From contig NZ_JAKEUO010000009.1 in assembly GCF_022397915.1 (NCBI RefSeq), positions 122,665-186,664 on the forward strand: DNA of 64,000 nt, read 5' to 3'. The position numbers and the translations under genes are program-made. This document shows, in pieces, positions 45,623 to 54,817 of the stretch (the first letter of the stretch is position 1; each line of letters begins with the position of its first letter). Source of the stretch: Vibrio sp. Isolate34 (GTDB lineage Bacteria; Pseudomonadota; Gammaproteobacteria; Enterobacterales; Vibrionaceae). Below the pieces are notes generated by a model, which had not been told where the DNA came from, made no database searches, and worked only from the letters and a program-made list of their open reading frames with translations.

Positions 45623-48087
45623 TTATGCCTCTTTTTGCGTTTGTTCTGAGTTGAGCAAGAAGTAAGACACCCAATCATCAGTCGGCAACGGCCTTGAGAA
45701 GAAGTAGCCTTGCGCGTATTTACAACCTATTTGGCGCAGAGTATTTAAGTGGTTCTGCGTTTCAAGCCCTTCAGCAATCACCGAGAAATTCAGTATTTGT
45801 GCCAACTTCAATACAGCACACGTGATCTCGTAGTCGACCTTAGATGAGTTAATGTCTTCAATAAAGCTTCGGTCGAGTTTGACGCAATCAGCAGGCAGAT
45901 TCTTCAGCACCGACAATGAAGAATAGCCTGTACCAAAGTCATCAATCGCAATCTTATAGCCCTTCGAGTGAAGTACTTCAATGGTTCTTGAGCAGGTTTC
46001 GAAATCTCGTATCATGTCTCTTTCTGTGATTTCGAGAAGCAGCTGATGTGGCAGGCAATCCGTCTCATCCAGTATCACTTGCAGCTGCTCTGCGAGGTCA
46101 GTCATATAGAACATTCTTGCTGAGAAGTTGATAGAGAACATCACACCTTGTAGGTCGATACCTGAGCGTTGCCATTCAGTGATCAGCTTCGCCACTTTCT
46201 TAAATACCCATTTGTCGATGTCAATAATAAGGTCACTTTTTTCTGCGACTTCAAGAAAATCGATAGGTGGGAGCAACCCTAGTTTTGGGTGCCTCCAGCG
46301 AATTAGGGCCTCGGCACCGATGATGCCTTGCGAGTCTAAGTCGATTTTGGGTTGGAAGAACACTTCCAACTCGTCGTTAGTAACCGCTTTATGAAGTCCA
46401 ATGTTAGTTTCAATTAGGTCGTTAACCTCATGGGTCATTTCGTCTGCGTAAACTCTGTATTGATCTCTGCCATTTCGCTTGGCGTGATACATAACGGTAT
46501 CTGCATTTCGAATCAAGGTTTCACGATCCTCGCCATGAGTCGGGTATTCACACACCCCAATACTGGCTGAAACGAATATAGAGCTATCATCAATGTAGTA
46601 GGGCTTTCTCAATGCTTGGTTTAAGCCCTCGGCGATCTGTTCGCCTTCCTCTAACCCTATGTTCGAGTACACAACCAAGAATTCGTCTCCGCCCATTCGT
46701 GCAACAAAACCTTGTTCGCCGACGAAGTTATTCAGGATGTCAGAGACGTTAACCAGTAAGCTGTCACCGGGAGCATGACCTAACGAGTCATTGATTGTTT
46801 TGAACTCATCAATATCGAGATAAAACAGTAAAAAGGGCGCATTGTTCTCGCTCGAAAGCTTAATTTCTTTATCTAACTGTTTGGTGGCTAACAATCTATT
46901 CGCCAAGTTGGTCAACGGATCGTGGTGAGCAAGAAAGTCGAAGTTCTTCTTTTCTTCAGTGAGGTCGAGATAGGCCTCAGATAGCCTTGAAGCCATGTTG
47001 TTATAGGCTTTCTCTAAGTGAGACCACTCGTCACTTCTGCCCAAATTGATTGGGTTTTTGAGGCTATCGGATTCTAAACGGTCGAAACCATGTCATAGTG
47101 CATTGAGTGGTTGTCGAATGTGGTGTCTCACCACATGGTTAACAAGCAGCATCGATAAAACGAAAGCCGAAAAGCCATGATGATGGCGTTCAATCGAGAT
47201 AAACCGATCTCTTCTTCAAGTTGGTCGGTTAGTTCTAGAGCTTGGTTCTGTACGCATGATTCGGTGTTCTCCACCATCTCCAACAAATCGCTTTGTGCTT
47301 CTAACAGCGAAGCCATTACCAACCAACGTTGTTCCAGATTAGCGCGAATTCGTTTTAAAGCGGCGTTGTATCGTTTTACGGTGCGGTGGATACGTTTCTT
47401 CTCTGCGATAACCGCAGCTGTTCCTATATCAACGTTTTCTAAGTGAAGTAAGAAGATATCGAGCTCTTTTTCTACCTCGATAAGCAACACTTTTTCTGTT
47501 TCTGGTGTGATACGGCTGTGAATATCACCCACCATTTTTCCAGAGGCGAGGAAGGACTCTCGCAACATGTTGATCAGGTCTAATTCATTGTTATAACGAA
47601 TGAAGTTAGGTTGGTTTAAATGTTTAAGTTTACTGTCGGCTATCGCTAGTTCGAGTTGCTCGGCTAGTGTCGCGTCGATCTGGTTGGTCTGTTTTAGAAT
47701 TCGGTTTAGAGCCAATGAACTGCCTAAGAAGCGGTGGAAGTTATCGATAAAGGCGTCGATCTTTTGTGAGAAGCCTTCATTGGTCGACAAGTCTCTCAAG
47801 CGTTGGAGCAGAAAATCCACGTTGAACGCTTCTTCAGACAAGGTGGTTTCACTGAACAGAAAGGTTTGCTCCAGCAACTTAACTCGAGAAGTTAATGTAA
47901 AAACGCGGCGGCTGATCTCAGAGTTGATAATCAAATCAGACACGTGCGTTGAGGTTTCAGTTTTGAGCGTCGACTCAACATAATACAAAGACCGAATCAC
48001 CATGATCACCGCAAGGCTCACGATCAATAGTGAGAGCAAGTTCGACATGATGAGTCGCTGGGTGATGTTTATCTGACGTAATTTCAT
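45623..48087 (-). pseudogene. GGDEF/EAL membrane receptor gene, frameshifted and with an internal stop
   Basis: The gene starts at ATG 48087 (MKLRQINITQRL) with helix 1, a long helical periplasmic region, and begins helix 2 near 47180. There the frame breaks: the reading shifts by one base near 47177, after which helix 2 continues in another frame as GFSAFVLSMLLVNHVVRHHI. Then QPLNAL is followed by TGA at 47093-47095, and HGFDRLESDSL resumes. The last ~470 codons are open and encode a HAMP-like segment, GGDEF (VARMGGDEF intact) and EAL (AEALIRW intact, IDDFGTGYSS). Two lesions in one gene mean loss of the membrane receptor; the catalytic half could only be made from an internal start. It overlaps the preceding binding-protein remnant (ATGA). 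Confidence 0.8.
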
Positions 48088-48515
48088 TGTGGCTTCCAAA
48101 TTCTCAGATTCGCTTCACGGTAACCATTTTTAGGATCGTAGATGCCCTTGTCTGATTCGCTGAAGAGCTCTTCAACATTATCGGGTGTGACTAAATGAAC
48201 AGGGGCAGAGTAACCGCTAGGAGGCATATGATTGAAGGCTCGGTTAAGCTCGTCGACAATCTGCCAACCTTGTAAATATAAGGGCTCAGGAACGGTTGCC
48301 AGTTGGAATTGTCCGTTATAGATTCTTTTATAGGCCGCTTTACTGCCATCACCTGCAGAGATGTTCTGCGGGATCATTTTTAGCTCTTCAAGACTCGACT
48401 CCAAAGAGGGGATCGCATAGTCGATATACAAGTCGTTGATGGCCAATATGTTAGTGATTTTATCGTCGTACTTGTTATTAAGGTCTTTCAGTGTTGCGAG
48501 CCGATTTCGTTGGCA
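48084..48515 (-). pseudogene. 5'-truncated sugar-type periplasmic binding protein gene
   Basis: Only the C-terminal ~140 codons remain. The frame is readable back to about 48512 (QRNRLATLKDLNNKY), followed by KITNILAINDLYIDYAIPS, then the C-lobe segment LATVPEPLYLQGWQIVDELN and a tail YDPKNGYREANLRIW, all typical of ribose/LuxP-type binding proteins. No signal peptide or first lobe exists; at about 48512 the sequence changes into the opposite-strand gene. Its stop overlaps the start of the GGDEF/EAL receptor, so the two once formed a coupled binding-protein/receptor pair. Confidence 0.75.
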
Positions 48516-48518
48516 CCA

Positions 48519-49273
48519 ATGTCGGTAGAGAAACCGGTCAGAATTGCCCTAATTTATCCAAGTGCAGATATTTCTGACTTTTGGACAAGAAATTACACCG
48601 CATTGAAGGAAAGGTTGATCGCTTTAGAGTTGCCATTCGAGATCAGCGAGTTTACTTCAAGACAAATTGAGCACTCTTTGCAGACTCAATACACGGATCA
48701 AGTGTTGAATGCTGACACACCTTATGACTTCGTGATTTTTGGTCCTTCTGAACTGGGAATACAAGCTGAGAACATTCAAAAGCTATCGGCTTCGACAGAA
48801 TTCAAAACCTTTATTTGGGCATTCCACACACCCAATGAACAATGGACACATCAACCAGACAGTTGGTTTGACTTCTCAAGTGCAATGGGCGCGGTGCTGA
48901 TGGGATTCGCTTAGTGCTGGGTAATTTCCCTGAGGTGACCATGGTTCACAATGCTAATACAGCAATGACTATGGGCGCGGTTGATGCGTTGAACCAAGCT
49001 GACATGCTGTCTGAAGTTTATGTCACGGGTTGGGGCGGCACAGCAATAGAGATCGAGAAGATTCGTTCTGATGAGTTAGATGCAACACCAATGCGCATGA
49101 GTGATGACCTTGGCGTAGCAACGGCTGAAGCGATTAAGTTTCACTTAGAAGAGAGAGAAGCCGAAGTCCCGTTGGTTTATTTAGGCCGTATCACCGTGGT
49201 GCACAATAAGATGGACGACGACCAACTGAATCAACTCACCAGAGAAGCGTTTCGTTACTCAGGTAAGAATTGA
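48519..49273 (+). pseudogene. Periplasmic binding protein gene, 5'-truncated with internal deletion
   Basis: The frame from 48519 gives VEKPVRIALIYPSADISDFW, a first-lobe start without a signal peptide. It runs through SRQIEHSLQTQYTDQVL and DFVIFGPSELG, then stops at 48912 (TAG) after SSAMGAVLMGF. In another frame from about 48905 the chain resumes at FPEVTMVHNANTAMTMGAV and reaches a proper C-terminus at 49273. The hinge and most of the middle (perhaps 70-100 residues) are missing, so a deletion with frameshift is the likely cause. It resembles LuxP/TorT-type proteins. It meets the minus-strand remnant head to head at about 48512. Confidence 0.75.
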
Positions 49274-49300
49274 GCACGATTCAATCTATCCTACATGATG

Positions 49301-49344
49301 AAAAGAGCCGCTTATTCGTATGGAACGGGATAAGCGGCTCTTTT
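49301..49344. terminator. Strong bidirectional terminator
   Basis: aaaagagccgcttat (49301-49315) and ataagcggctctttt (49330-49344) form a perfect 15-bp stem with A/T runs on both ends, between the binding-protein remnant (plus) and the phosphatase gene (minus). Confidence 0.92.
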
Positions 49345-49393
49345 ATGCTAGAGATTCTGCGAGCATGTTTGGCCCACAACCTAATAATTGTGG

Positions 49394-51076
49394 TTAGTCA
49401 GTAATCTCTTCTAACACTTGCCCAATCGAACCACTTGGTTGAGTAATGCCAAGTTTGTTCGAAAGCGTTGGTGCAATATCGTATGGTGTGATTGGGCGTG
49501 AAACCTTCTTAGCATCCACATCATAGCCAGCGAAAATCACCGGTACGTGCGTGTCGTATTTCCAAGGAGAACCATGAGTCGAGGCAATTTGTAGCCCTTC
49601 CATATCATTAATGTAGCTACGCGGTGCAAATACGACATAAACGTCACCAGAGCGCGCTGGGTGATAGTTGTTTTTAACCAGCTGCATGACGTGTGTATCA
49701 GGTACTCTGTTCTTAGCGATATCACTGCTTGATACAGCAAATGCAACGCCTTTCACTTTCGCGATCTCATCGGCAATGGCTTCTTGTACCTTAGCCAAGT
49801 CCAGTTTCTTCTCGGCGATTAAGTCGTGATTCAGATAGATATAAGGCTGAGCATACAAGCGAATTGCGTCTTTGGTTAACCCAAAATCATCTTTTAATCG
49901 TTTCTCTACACCACTCGATAGTAGGGCGTCTTTGTCGAAGTACTGAGCTTGACTGAAACCTAGCGCATTTGCCGCAGGCGACGCTTCTGGTACGCCATGG
50001 TCGGCGGACAAAACAATGAGTGTGTTTTCTAAACCTACTTGGTCATCGACGGTTTTTAAAAGTTTCGCAAGCGTCTTATCCAGGCGGATTAAGTTGTCTT
50101 CCGTTTCTAAGCTTTCTGGGCCGTATAGATGGACCACATAATCGTTCGATGAGAAGCTAACCGATAGGTAGTCGGTGGCATCGCCTTGCCCAAGCTTTTC
50201 TTGCATCAATAGTGTGCTGGCAAAGTTCTCTGTAATCTCATCACCAGCGGGGCTCACGGTCAACGTGGTGCTGTAATATTTATAACTCGCTGGGCCATAA
50301 GGGTGAGGGAAAGTCCTTTGGAAATCACCTAGCTTAACCTTGTAATCAGTATTGTGCTCTTGAAGGGTATATTGGTCGCGCGGTAACGAGAGTTCCCATT
50401 TCTGTTTGGAGTATTGCGCTGCAACTTTTTTTTCATTCCAACGAGATACCCAATCTGGATATTCATCATAGTAATAATTACTGGTGACAAACTCAGATTG
50501 TGCTTTCGAGAACCAAAACGCTTTTCCACTGTGTCCTGCAAGAGAGATAGCACCACGGTCTTTCACTGACACACCAAAAACCTTTGATTTTCCGCTGTTG
50601 GAAATAGTGAGCTCATCACCAAAGGTGGTCGCAAGGATTGGCTCTGGAGAGCGGCCATCGCCTTGTGCCGTCTTTTGTGTTGGATCTATCTCAGTAGCCT
50701 TATCGACACCCGCGCCGGAAGTGAGCATGGTGTAGTTGCCGTCCTCTACGTTATACACTAAACGCTCTTCACTGCGGTCGTACCAAACGTTACCAACCAT
50801 GCCATGTACACTTGGTGGAGCGCCTGTTGCAAGCGACACATGGCCAACAATGGTTTCTGTGTTGCCGTGTTGGTAGTTCGCATTGGTGTAGTAGGTACCG
50901 TCATCCATTAAGTAGCGAAAGCCACCTTCACCGAAGTTATGCTTGTATCGTTCGATGAGGTCAGCGCGCAGCCCATCGACAGTGATTTGAAGGACAAGGT
51001 CTGGCTTTTCTGCAGCCGATGCAGGAAGAGCACAGAGTAACGCGAGAGTAAGTCCTGAAAGCTTGGTGTATTGCAT
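49394..51076 (-). CDS. Secreted alkaline-phosphatase-superfamily enzyme (PafA-like)
   Basis: 560 residues; signal peptide to about PASAAE (residue 22). Metal-binding LQITVDGLRADLIERY near residue 30, a Thr nucleophile region GNTETIVGHVSLATG near 72, VLSADHGVPEAS near 358 and STHGSPWKYDTHVPVIFAGY near 507. This is the layout of PafA-type phosphomonoesterases and nucleotide pyrophosphatases rather than of sulfatases, which need Cys or Ser. The product is probably periplasmic and releases phosphate from organic esters. It sits next to the SUMF1-fold lipoprotein gene on the same strand (gap of 175 bases). Confidence 0.85.
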   Translation of the reverse strand: MQYTKLSGLTLALLCALPASAAEKPDLVLQITVDGLRADLIERYKHNFGEGGFRYLMDDGTYYTNANYQHGNTETIVGHVSLATGAPPSVHGMVGNVWYDRSEERLVYNVEDGNYTMLTSGAGVDKATEIDPTQKTAQGDGRSPEPILATTFGDELTISNSGKSKVFGVSVKDRGAISLAGHSGKAFWFSKAQSEFVTSNYYYDEYPDWVSRWNEKKVAAQYSKQKWELSLPRDQYTLQEHNTDYKVKLGDFQRTFPHPYGPASYKYYSTTLTVSPAGDEITENFASTLLMQEKLGQGDATDYLSVSFSSNDYVVHLYGPESLETEDNLIRLDKTLAKLLKTVDDQVGLENTLIVLSADHGVPEASPAANALGFSQAQYFDKDALLSSGVEKRLKDDFGLTKDAIRLYAQPYIYLNHDLIAEKKLDLAKVQEAIADEIAKVKGVAFAVSSSDIAKNRVPDTHVMQLVKNNYHPARSGDVYVVFAPRSYINDMEGLQIASTHGSPWKYDTHVPVIFAGYDVDAKKVSRPITPYDIAPTLSNKLGITQPSGSIGQVLEEITD

Positions 51077-51112
51077 AGGGTGTCCTTATTCAGTGTGGCC
51101 GCATGGTTCTAA

Positions 51113-51155
51113 TACTTGGTCAGTGAGTTAATGCTTGGTCAGCGAGTTACCGTTG
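51113..51155. repeat. 19-bp tandem repeat in the phosphatase leader
   Basis: cttggtcagtgagtta (from 51115) recurs from 51134 as cttggtcagcgagtta, 19 bp later, with a weaker third unit. It lies upstream of the phosphatase start, in the gap to the SUMF1-like gene. Confidence 0.55.
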
Positions 51156-51251
51156 ATCCGAGTTCAGACGTTTGGATAGCGCAAATCATGTTTTTAGTAT
51201 CGGTTCTCGATAACCAATGAGTGGTGCAAGTTCGCTAGTTCGCGCTTCCCA

Positions 51252-52040
51252 CTAGTCAGCATCTTTAACTAGGCGCAGACCCATGTCCGACATGGTGATT
51301 GACTGACTAGCGAAATCACGACGGTAACTTTCAGATTCATTTTCGTCATAAGCAAAGCTGCCACCGCGTACCGATTTGTGTGATAAACCTACGTCACTGT
51401 GGTTCGCATTGTTTGGGTTGTCAGTTGGACCGAATCTGTAGAAGGTGTCATCGAAAGCATCAATGACAAATTCACCAACGTTTCCCGTCATGTCATATAA
51501 GCCTAGTTCATTTGGCTTTTTTAATCCGACGGGATGCGCGCTATTTTTCGAATTTGCTGAGTACCACGCAACATCATCTAAGTTGTTGGAACCACTATAA
51601 GTATAGCCTTTGCTTTTGTTACCACCCTTCGCTGCAAATTCCCATTCTGCTTCGGTTGGTAGACGGTAATCTTCGCCAGTTAACTCATTCAATTGCTCTA
51701 CGAAATAGTTCGCTTGCTGCCAGCTTAGGTTGTTAACGGGAACTTGTGGGTTTTGGAAATAACTGAGAGATGAGCCCATCACCGATTCGAACAATTCTTG
51801 AGTCACCTCAAACTTCGCAATGTAGAAACTATCTACAGTAACACTACGTGCTGGGCGCTCGGCTTTACTTGCTCCTGGGCTGTTTGAACCCATGGTGAAT
51901 GTGCCGCCTTCAACGAGAACCATATCTTGGTCAATTTGTTGGGCAATAGGGTGTGTTGGCACGCTTGAACAGCCGCTGAGAAGAATAGTCATGGTGACGC
52001 CACTGACTGCTGCTAAATGTTTGTAATTGATAAGTTTCAT
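51252..52040 (-). CDS. SUMF1-fold lipoprotein without catalytic cysteines
   Basis: 262 residues from ATG 52040, which has gaggcacgtg directly upstream; the frame extends further without a site. A lipoprotein signal ends at LLSGC, so the protein is membrane-anchored in the envelope. The rest is a formylglycine-generating-enzyme (SUMF1) fold: MVLVEGGTFTMGSNSPG near residue 40, DYRLPTEAEWEFAAKGG near 125, GLYDMTGNVGEFVID near 183 and SVRGGSFAYDENE near 225. The two catalytic Cys of true FGE are absent; the lipobox Cys is the only one. It is therefore not a sulfatase-activating enzyme, although it lies divergent to a maturase. A binding or structural role is likely. Confidence 0.85.
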   Translation of the reverse strand: MKLINYKHLAAVSGVTMTILLSGCSSVPTHPIAQQIDQDMVLVEGGTFTMGSNSPGASKAERPARSVTVDSFYIAKFEVTQELFESVMGSSLSYFQNPQVPVNNLSWQQANYFVEQLNELTGEDYRLPTEAEWEFAAKGGNKSKGYTYSGSNNLDDVAWYSANSKNSAHPVGLKKPNELGLYDMTGNVGEFVIDAFDDTFYRFGPTDNPNNANHSDVGLSHKSVRGGSFAYDENESESYRRDFASQSITMSDMGLRLVKDAD

Positions 52041-52100
52041 CACGTGCCTCAAATGTTCGAAATAGGGCGTAATTCTAACGCTTTTGGTCATTCCTATTGG

Positions 52101-52115
52101 TTATAAAGGGTATAA
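52101..52115. promoter_or_regulatory. Palindrome in the divergent SUMF1-like/maturase-2 gap
   Basis: ttata-N5-tataa, a perfect 15-bp inverted repeat, inside ggttataaagggtataac. It lies between the divergent starts and could be an operator for both genes, or a promoter element. Confidence 0.3.
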
Positions 52116-52177
52116 CATGCCACTGACTTAATTCGGAATTATGATGGGAACAAGACACTAAGATAGGTAGGTAAATC

Positions 52178-53509
52178 ATGCATATTACTCAAGGTCCTCA
52201 ATATAATGGTAAAGCGTCTAAGCGCTTACATGTTATGGCGAAGCCGATTGGCGCAGCGTGTAACATTGACTGTAAATATTGTTATTACCTAAGTAAGCAA
52301 GATTTGTTGGAGTACAAGAAAGGCAGTTCTCCAAGAATGGATGATGAAACGTTAGAGGCGTATATCCGACAATACATCGAAGGCCAGAATACGCCAGAAA
52401 TTATCTTCTCATGGCAGGGCGGTGAACCGACTATGTTAGGTTTGGCTTATTTTGAGCGTGTGGTTGAGCTACAGAAGAAGTACCAACCTGAAGGTGTATT
52501 GATTTCCAATGACCTACAAACCAATGGCACATTACTGAATGACGATTGGGGACAGTTCTTAGCAAAGAATAACTTCTTGGTAGGCTTAAGTATTGATGGC
52601 CCAGAGATGCTGCATAACGCCTACCGAACTAACCGAGCCGGTCGCGGTACGTTCAAGCAAGTGATGGCGGCTGTTGAGCTGTTGCACAAGTACCAAGTGA
52701 AATTCGCGACGTTAACCTGCGTGAACAACCTGACCAGTCAAAATGCACTAGAAGTGTACCGATTCTTACGTGATGTGGTGAAGTCGCCACAAATGCAGTT
52801 TATCCCTATCGTTGAGCAAAAAACCTTTAGAACGGTTGCACCGCAAACCTCCCAAGTGAGCGAGCAATTGAAGCAGGGTGACAAGCGCCTGATCCCTGGC
52901 CATAAAGATTCAATCATGGAATCATGGTGTGTGTCAGATCTGGCGTGGGGTAACTTCCTGATTACCGTGTTTGATGAGTGGGCGAAACACGATATCGGCA
53001 AAGTGTTCGTTCAATATTTCGAAGCAAGTTTAGAAACGTGGATTGGTCGTCCTAATCCACTTTGCACCTTGAACGAGATTTGCGGAAAAGGCCTTGCTAT
53101 GGAGCCTAATGGTGACGTTTTCTCATGTGACCACTATGTTTATCAAGAATATAAAATCGGCAATATCCACCACGAGAAGTTGGATGATTTGGCGTACAGC
53201 GCTTCACAACAGAAGTTTGGTTTCGCTAAATCACGTACGCTGACGAGCCAATGTCAGCAATGTGACTACAAGTTTGCTTGTCATGGTGAATGTCCTAAAA
53301 ACCGCTTTATCAAAACTCGTGCGGGTGAGCCGGGCTTGAACTATCTATGCGCGGGCTGGCACAAGTTCTTCTCTCATGTTGATAAATCGATGGCGTATAT
53401 CGCGCGTGCGATGAGACACCCTGTTGCTCATGGTAAGTACAGTGATTCTGTGATGATGGCGCGTCGCGCAGAACTGGCAAAACAAACGACGTTTGAGACT
53501 AAGTTTTAA
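52178..53509 (+). CDS. Anaerobic sulfatase-maturing enzyme 2 (radical SAM/SPASM)
   Basis: 443 residues, clear paralogue of the maturase at 35577. Radical SAM motif CNIDCKYC (C28, C32, C35) after HVMAKPIGAA, SWQGGEPTMLGLAYFERVVE near 82, and SPASM cysteines in CTLNEICGKGLAMEPNGD near 300, CQQCDYKFACHGECPKNR near 362, and LNYLCAG near 395. It should convert Cys or Ser of sulfatases to formylglycine. No sulfatase lies directly beside it; the nearest substrates are the three enzymes at 27-35 kb. The TPR gene 87 bases downstream is probably cotranscribed. Confidence 0.92.
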   Translation: MHITQGPQYNGKASKRLHVMAKPIGAACNIDCKYCYYLSKQDLLEYKKGSSPRMDDETLEAYIRQYIEGQNTPEIIFSWQGGEPTMLGLAYFERVVELQKKYQPEGVLISNDLQTNGTLLNDDWGQFLAKNNFLVGLSIDGPEMLHNAYRTNRAGRGTFKQVMAAVELLHKYQVKFATLTCVNNLTSQNALEVYRFLRDVVKSPQMQFIPIVEQKTFRTVAPQTSQVSEQLKQGDKRLIPGHKDSIMESWCVSDLAWGNFLITVFDEWAKHDIGKVFVQYFEASLETWIGRPNPLCTLNEICGKGLAMEPNGDVFSCDHYVYQEYKIGNIHHEKLDDLAYSASQQKFGFAKSRTLTSQCQQCDYKFACHGECPKNRFIKTRAGEPGLNYLCAGWHKFFSHVDKSMAYIARAMRHPVAHGKYSDSVMMARRAELAKQTTFETKF

Positions 53510-53596
53510 CTCAGTGTCTAGGTCTATCGATTCTAACGAAATTTAATCAGATATGAGTCTAGGGACAGGCTAAGTTCTCCAGCTTAAGGTAATACT

Positions 53597-54655
53597 ATGA
53601 TCAAGAAGAGTTTAGCGACGGCGGTTGCTTTATTTATTTCAACGTCCGCATTGATTTCAACGTCAGCGATGGCAGCTAATAGCGTTCAACAAACCGTTGA
53701 TGCACCAGCACAAAATATCAATCAAGTGCTTGAAATGGCGGACACTCAAACCCGCATTCAACAATTGTCTTACATGGCGCAAGATCAGAATCAGTCTATT
53801 GAAAACCGTACTGGTGCGCTGCAAGAATTGGCAGTTTACCCAAGCCAAAATGCGTTGGTGGCTGTGGCTAGAGGCTTGAAAGATCAAAACCCTGAAGTTC
53901 GCGAAGCGTCGGTTATTGGCTCTGAACCTTATCAACTCGAACATCGTTGGGCATTGGTATCTCCGTTGCTTAAAGACAGCGATACCATGGTTCGCCACAC
54001 GGCAACATCAAATCTAATTCGTGACTTTAATGCCTTAGATGCACAACAAAAAGCACAAATCGAACCATCAGCAAAAGAGCTGATCAGTTTCCTAGAAACG
54101 CAAGAATCAGAAAAGTACCAACTGCTGTTTGCTGATGTACTTCGCTGGCACAACGAGTGGGATAAGGCGGAAACGGTTTATCTAGAACTCATCAAAACGC
54201 ATCAAAAAGAGCCACAAGTTTGGTTAAGCTACGCTGATAATTTTCGAGCGCAGAAAAAGGACCAACAAGCGGTCGATGTATTGGATCGCGGTTTGAAACA
54301 TGTACCCAACAATGCAGCTCTGCATTACTCTAAATCTCTAACTTTGGTTCGTCTTGAAGATAAGAGCGCAGCGGCCAATGAGATTGAAGTAGCAGCTAAG
54401 TTAGCGAAAGATAACAGCTATTACTGGTACCTTAATGGGGTATTACAAGAAGAATTAGACATCGATAAATCGACTAAGTCATTCGAAAAAGCGTATCTGA
54501 TTTCGGGTTCACCAGAGCAGTTGTACGCAGTCTGCGACATTTATGTACGCTACGGTAATGAGAAAACAGACGAATGCTTAGTTGAGCTTTCAAAAGTGGC
54601 GCCGAGCTATGTGATTGACCAGCTCAAAGAGAAGCGAGTAGCGCCAAACTCATAA
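53597..54655 (+). CDS. HEAT/TPR periplasmic protein, haem-less paralogue of the octahaem protein
   Basis: 352 residues with a signal peptide ending SAMAAN (residue 28). The N-terminal part holds HEAT-like units (NRTGALQELAVYPSQNALVA), followed by TPR units. It aligns with the C-terminal half of the octahaem cytochrome at 30610: LSYADNFRAQ against YANLADLYRAQ, KAYLISGSPEQLYAVCDIY against KAYQFSRNPQHLYAQCEIL, and ELSKVAPSYVIDQLK against SLSKVAPPEAIAQLK. No CxxCH is present. Both paralogues lie beside sulfatase-maturation genes, which suggests a shared, still unknown, role of the HEAT-TPR part. Confidence 0.82.
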   Translation: MIKKSLATAVALFISTSALISTSAMAANSVQQTVDAPAQNINQVLEMADTQTRIQQLSYMAQDQNQSIENRTGALQELAVYPSQNALVAVARGLKDQNPEVREASVIGSEPYQLEHRWALVSPLLKDSDTMVRHTATSNLIRDFNALDAQQKAQIEPSAKELISFLETQESEKYQLLFADVLRWHNEWDKAETVYLELIKTHQKEPQVWLSYADNFRAQKKDQQAVDVLDRGLKHVPNNAALHYSKSLTLVRLEDKSAAANEIEVAAKLAKDNSYYWYLNGVLQEELDIDKSTKSFEKAYLISGSPEQLYAVCDIYVRYGNEKTDECLVELSKVAPSYVIDQLKEKRVAPNS

Positions 54656-54692
54656 TATTTGAGTGAGTCGATAAACGGAAAGTAGTTATTGA

Positions 54693-54726
54693 AAAGCCAG
54701 TCGAAACATTCGACTGGCTTTCTTGT
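54693..54726 (+). terminator. Terminator after the maturase-2/TPR genes
   Basis: aaagccagtcga pairs with tcgactggcttt around a five-base loop, followed by tcttgtattt. Confidence 0.85.
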
Positions 54727-54786
54727 ATTTAGAATTTTGTTTTAAATATATCGTTAGAACAAGACACAAGCCAGAGGCGTTAAAAT

Positions 54787-54808
54787 GGGTGAGCTTAGCT
54801 GCTCACCC
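54787..54808 (-). terminator. Terminator of the gamma-glutamyltransferase gene
   Basis: gggtgagc and gctcaccc form an 8-bp stem with loop ttagct; on the minus strand attttaac follows. Confidence 0.75.
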
Positions 54809-54817
54809 GTAAACCAA

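Noticed and set aside
47600..47983. Plus-strand frame of 127 codons over the receptor pseudogene
   Set aside because: Antisense to a helical sensor region; low-complexity Ser/Arg composition typical of shadow frames.
49394..51076. Fourth sulfatase
   Set aside because: The nucleophile position carries Thr in a PafA-like context and there is no C/S-x-A/P-x-R motif.
51252..52040. Aerobic formylglycine-generating enzyme
   Set aside because: The fold fits but both catalytic cysteines are absent; it was called a non-catalytic SUMF1-fold lipoprotein.
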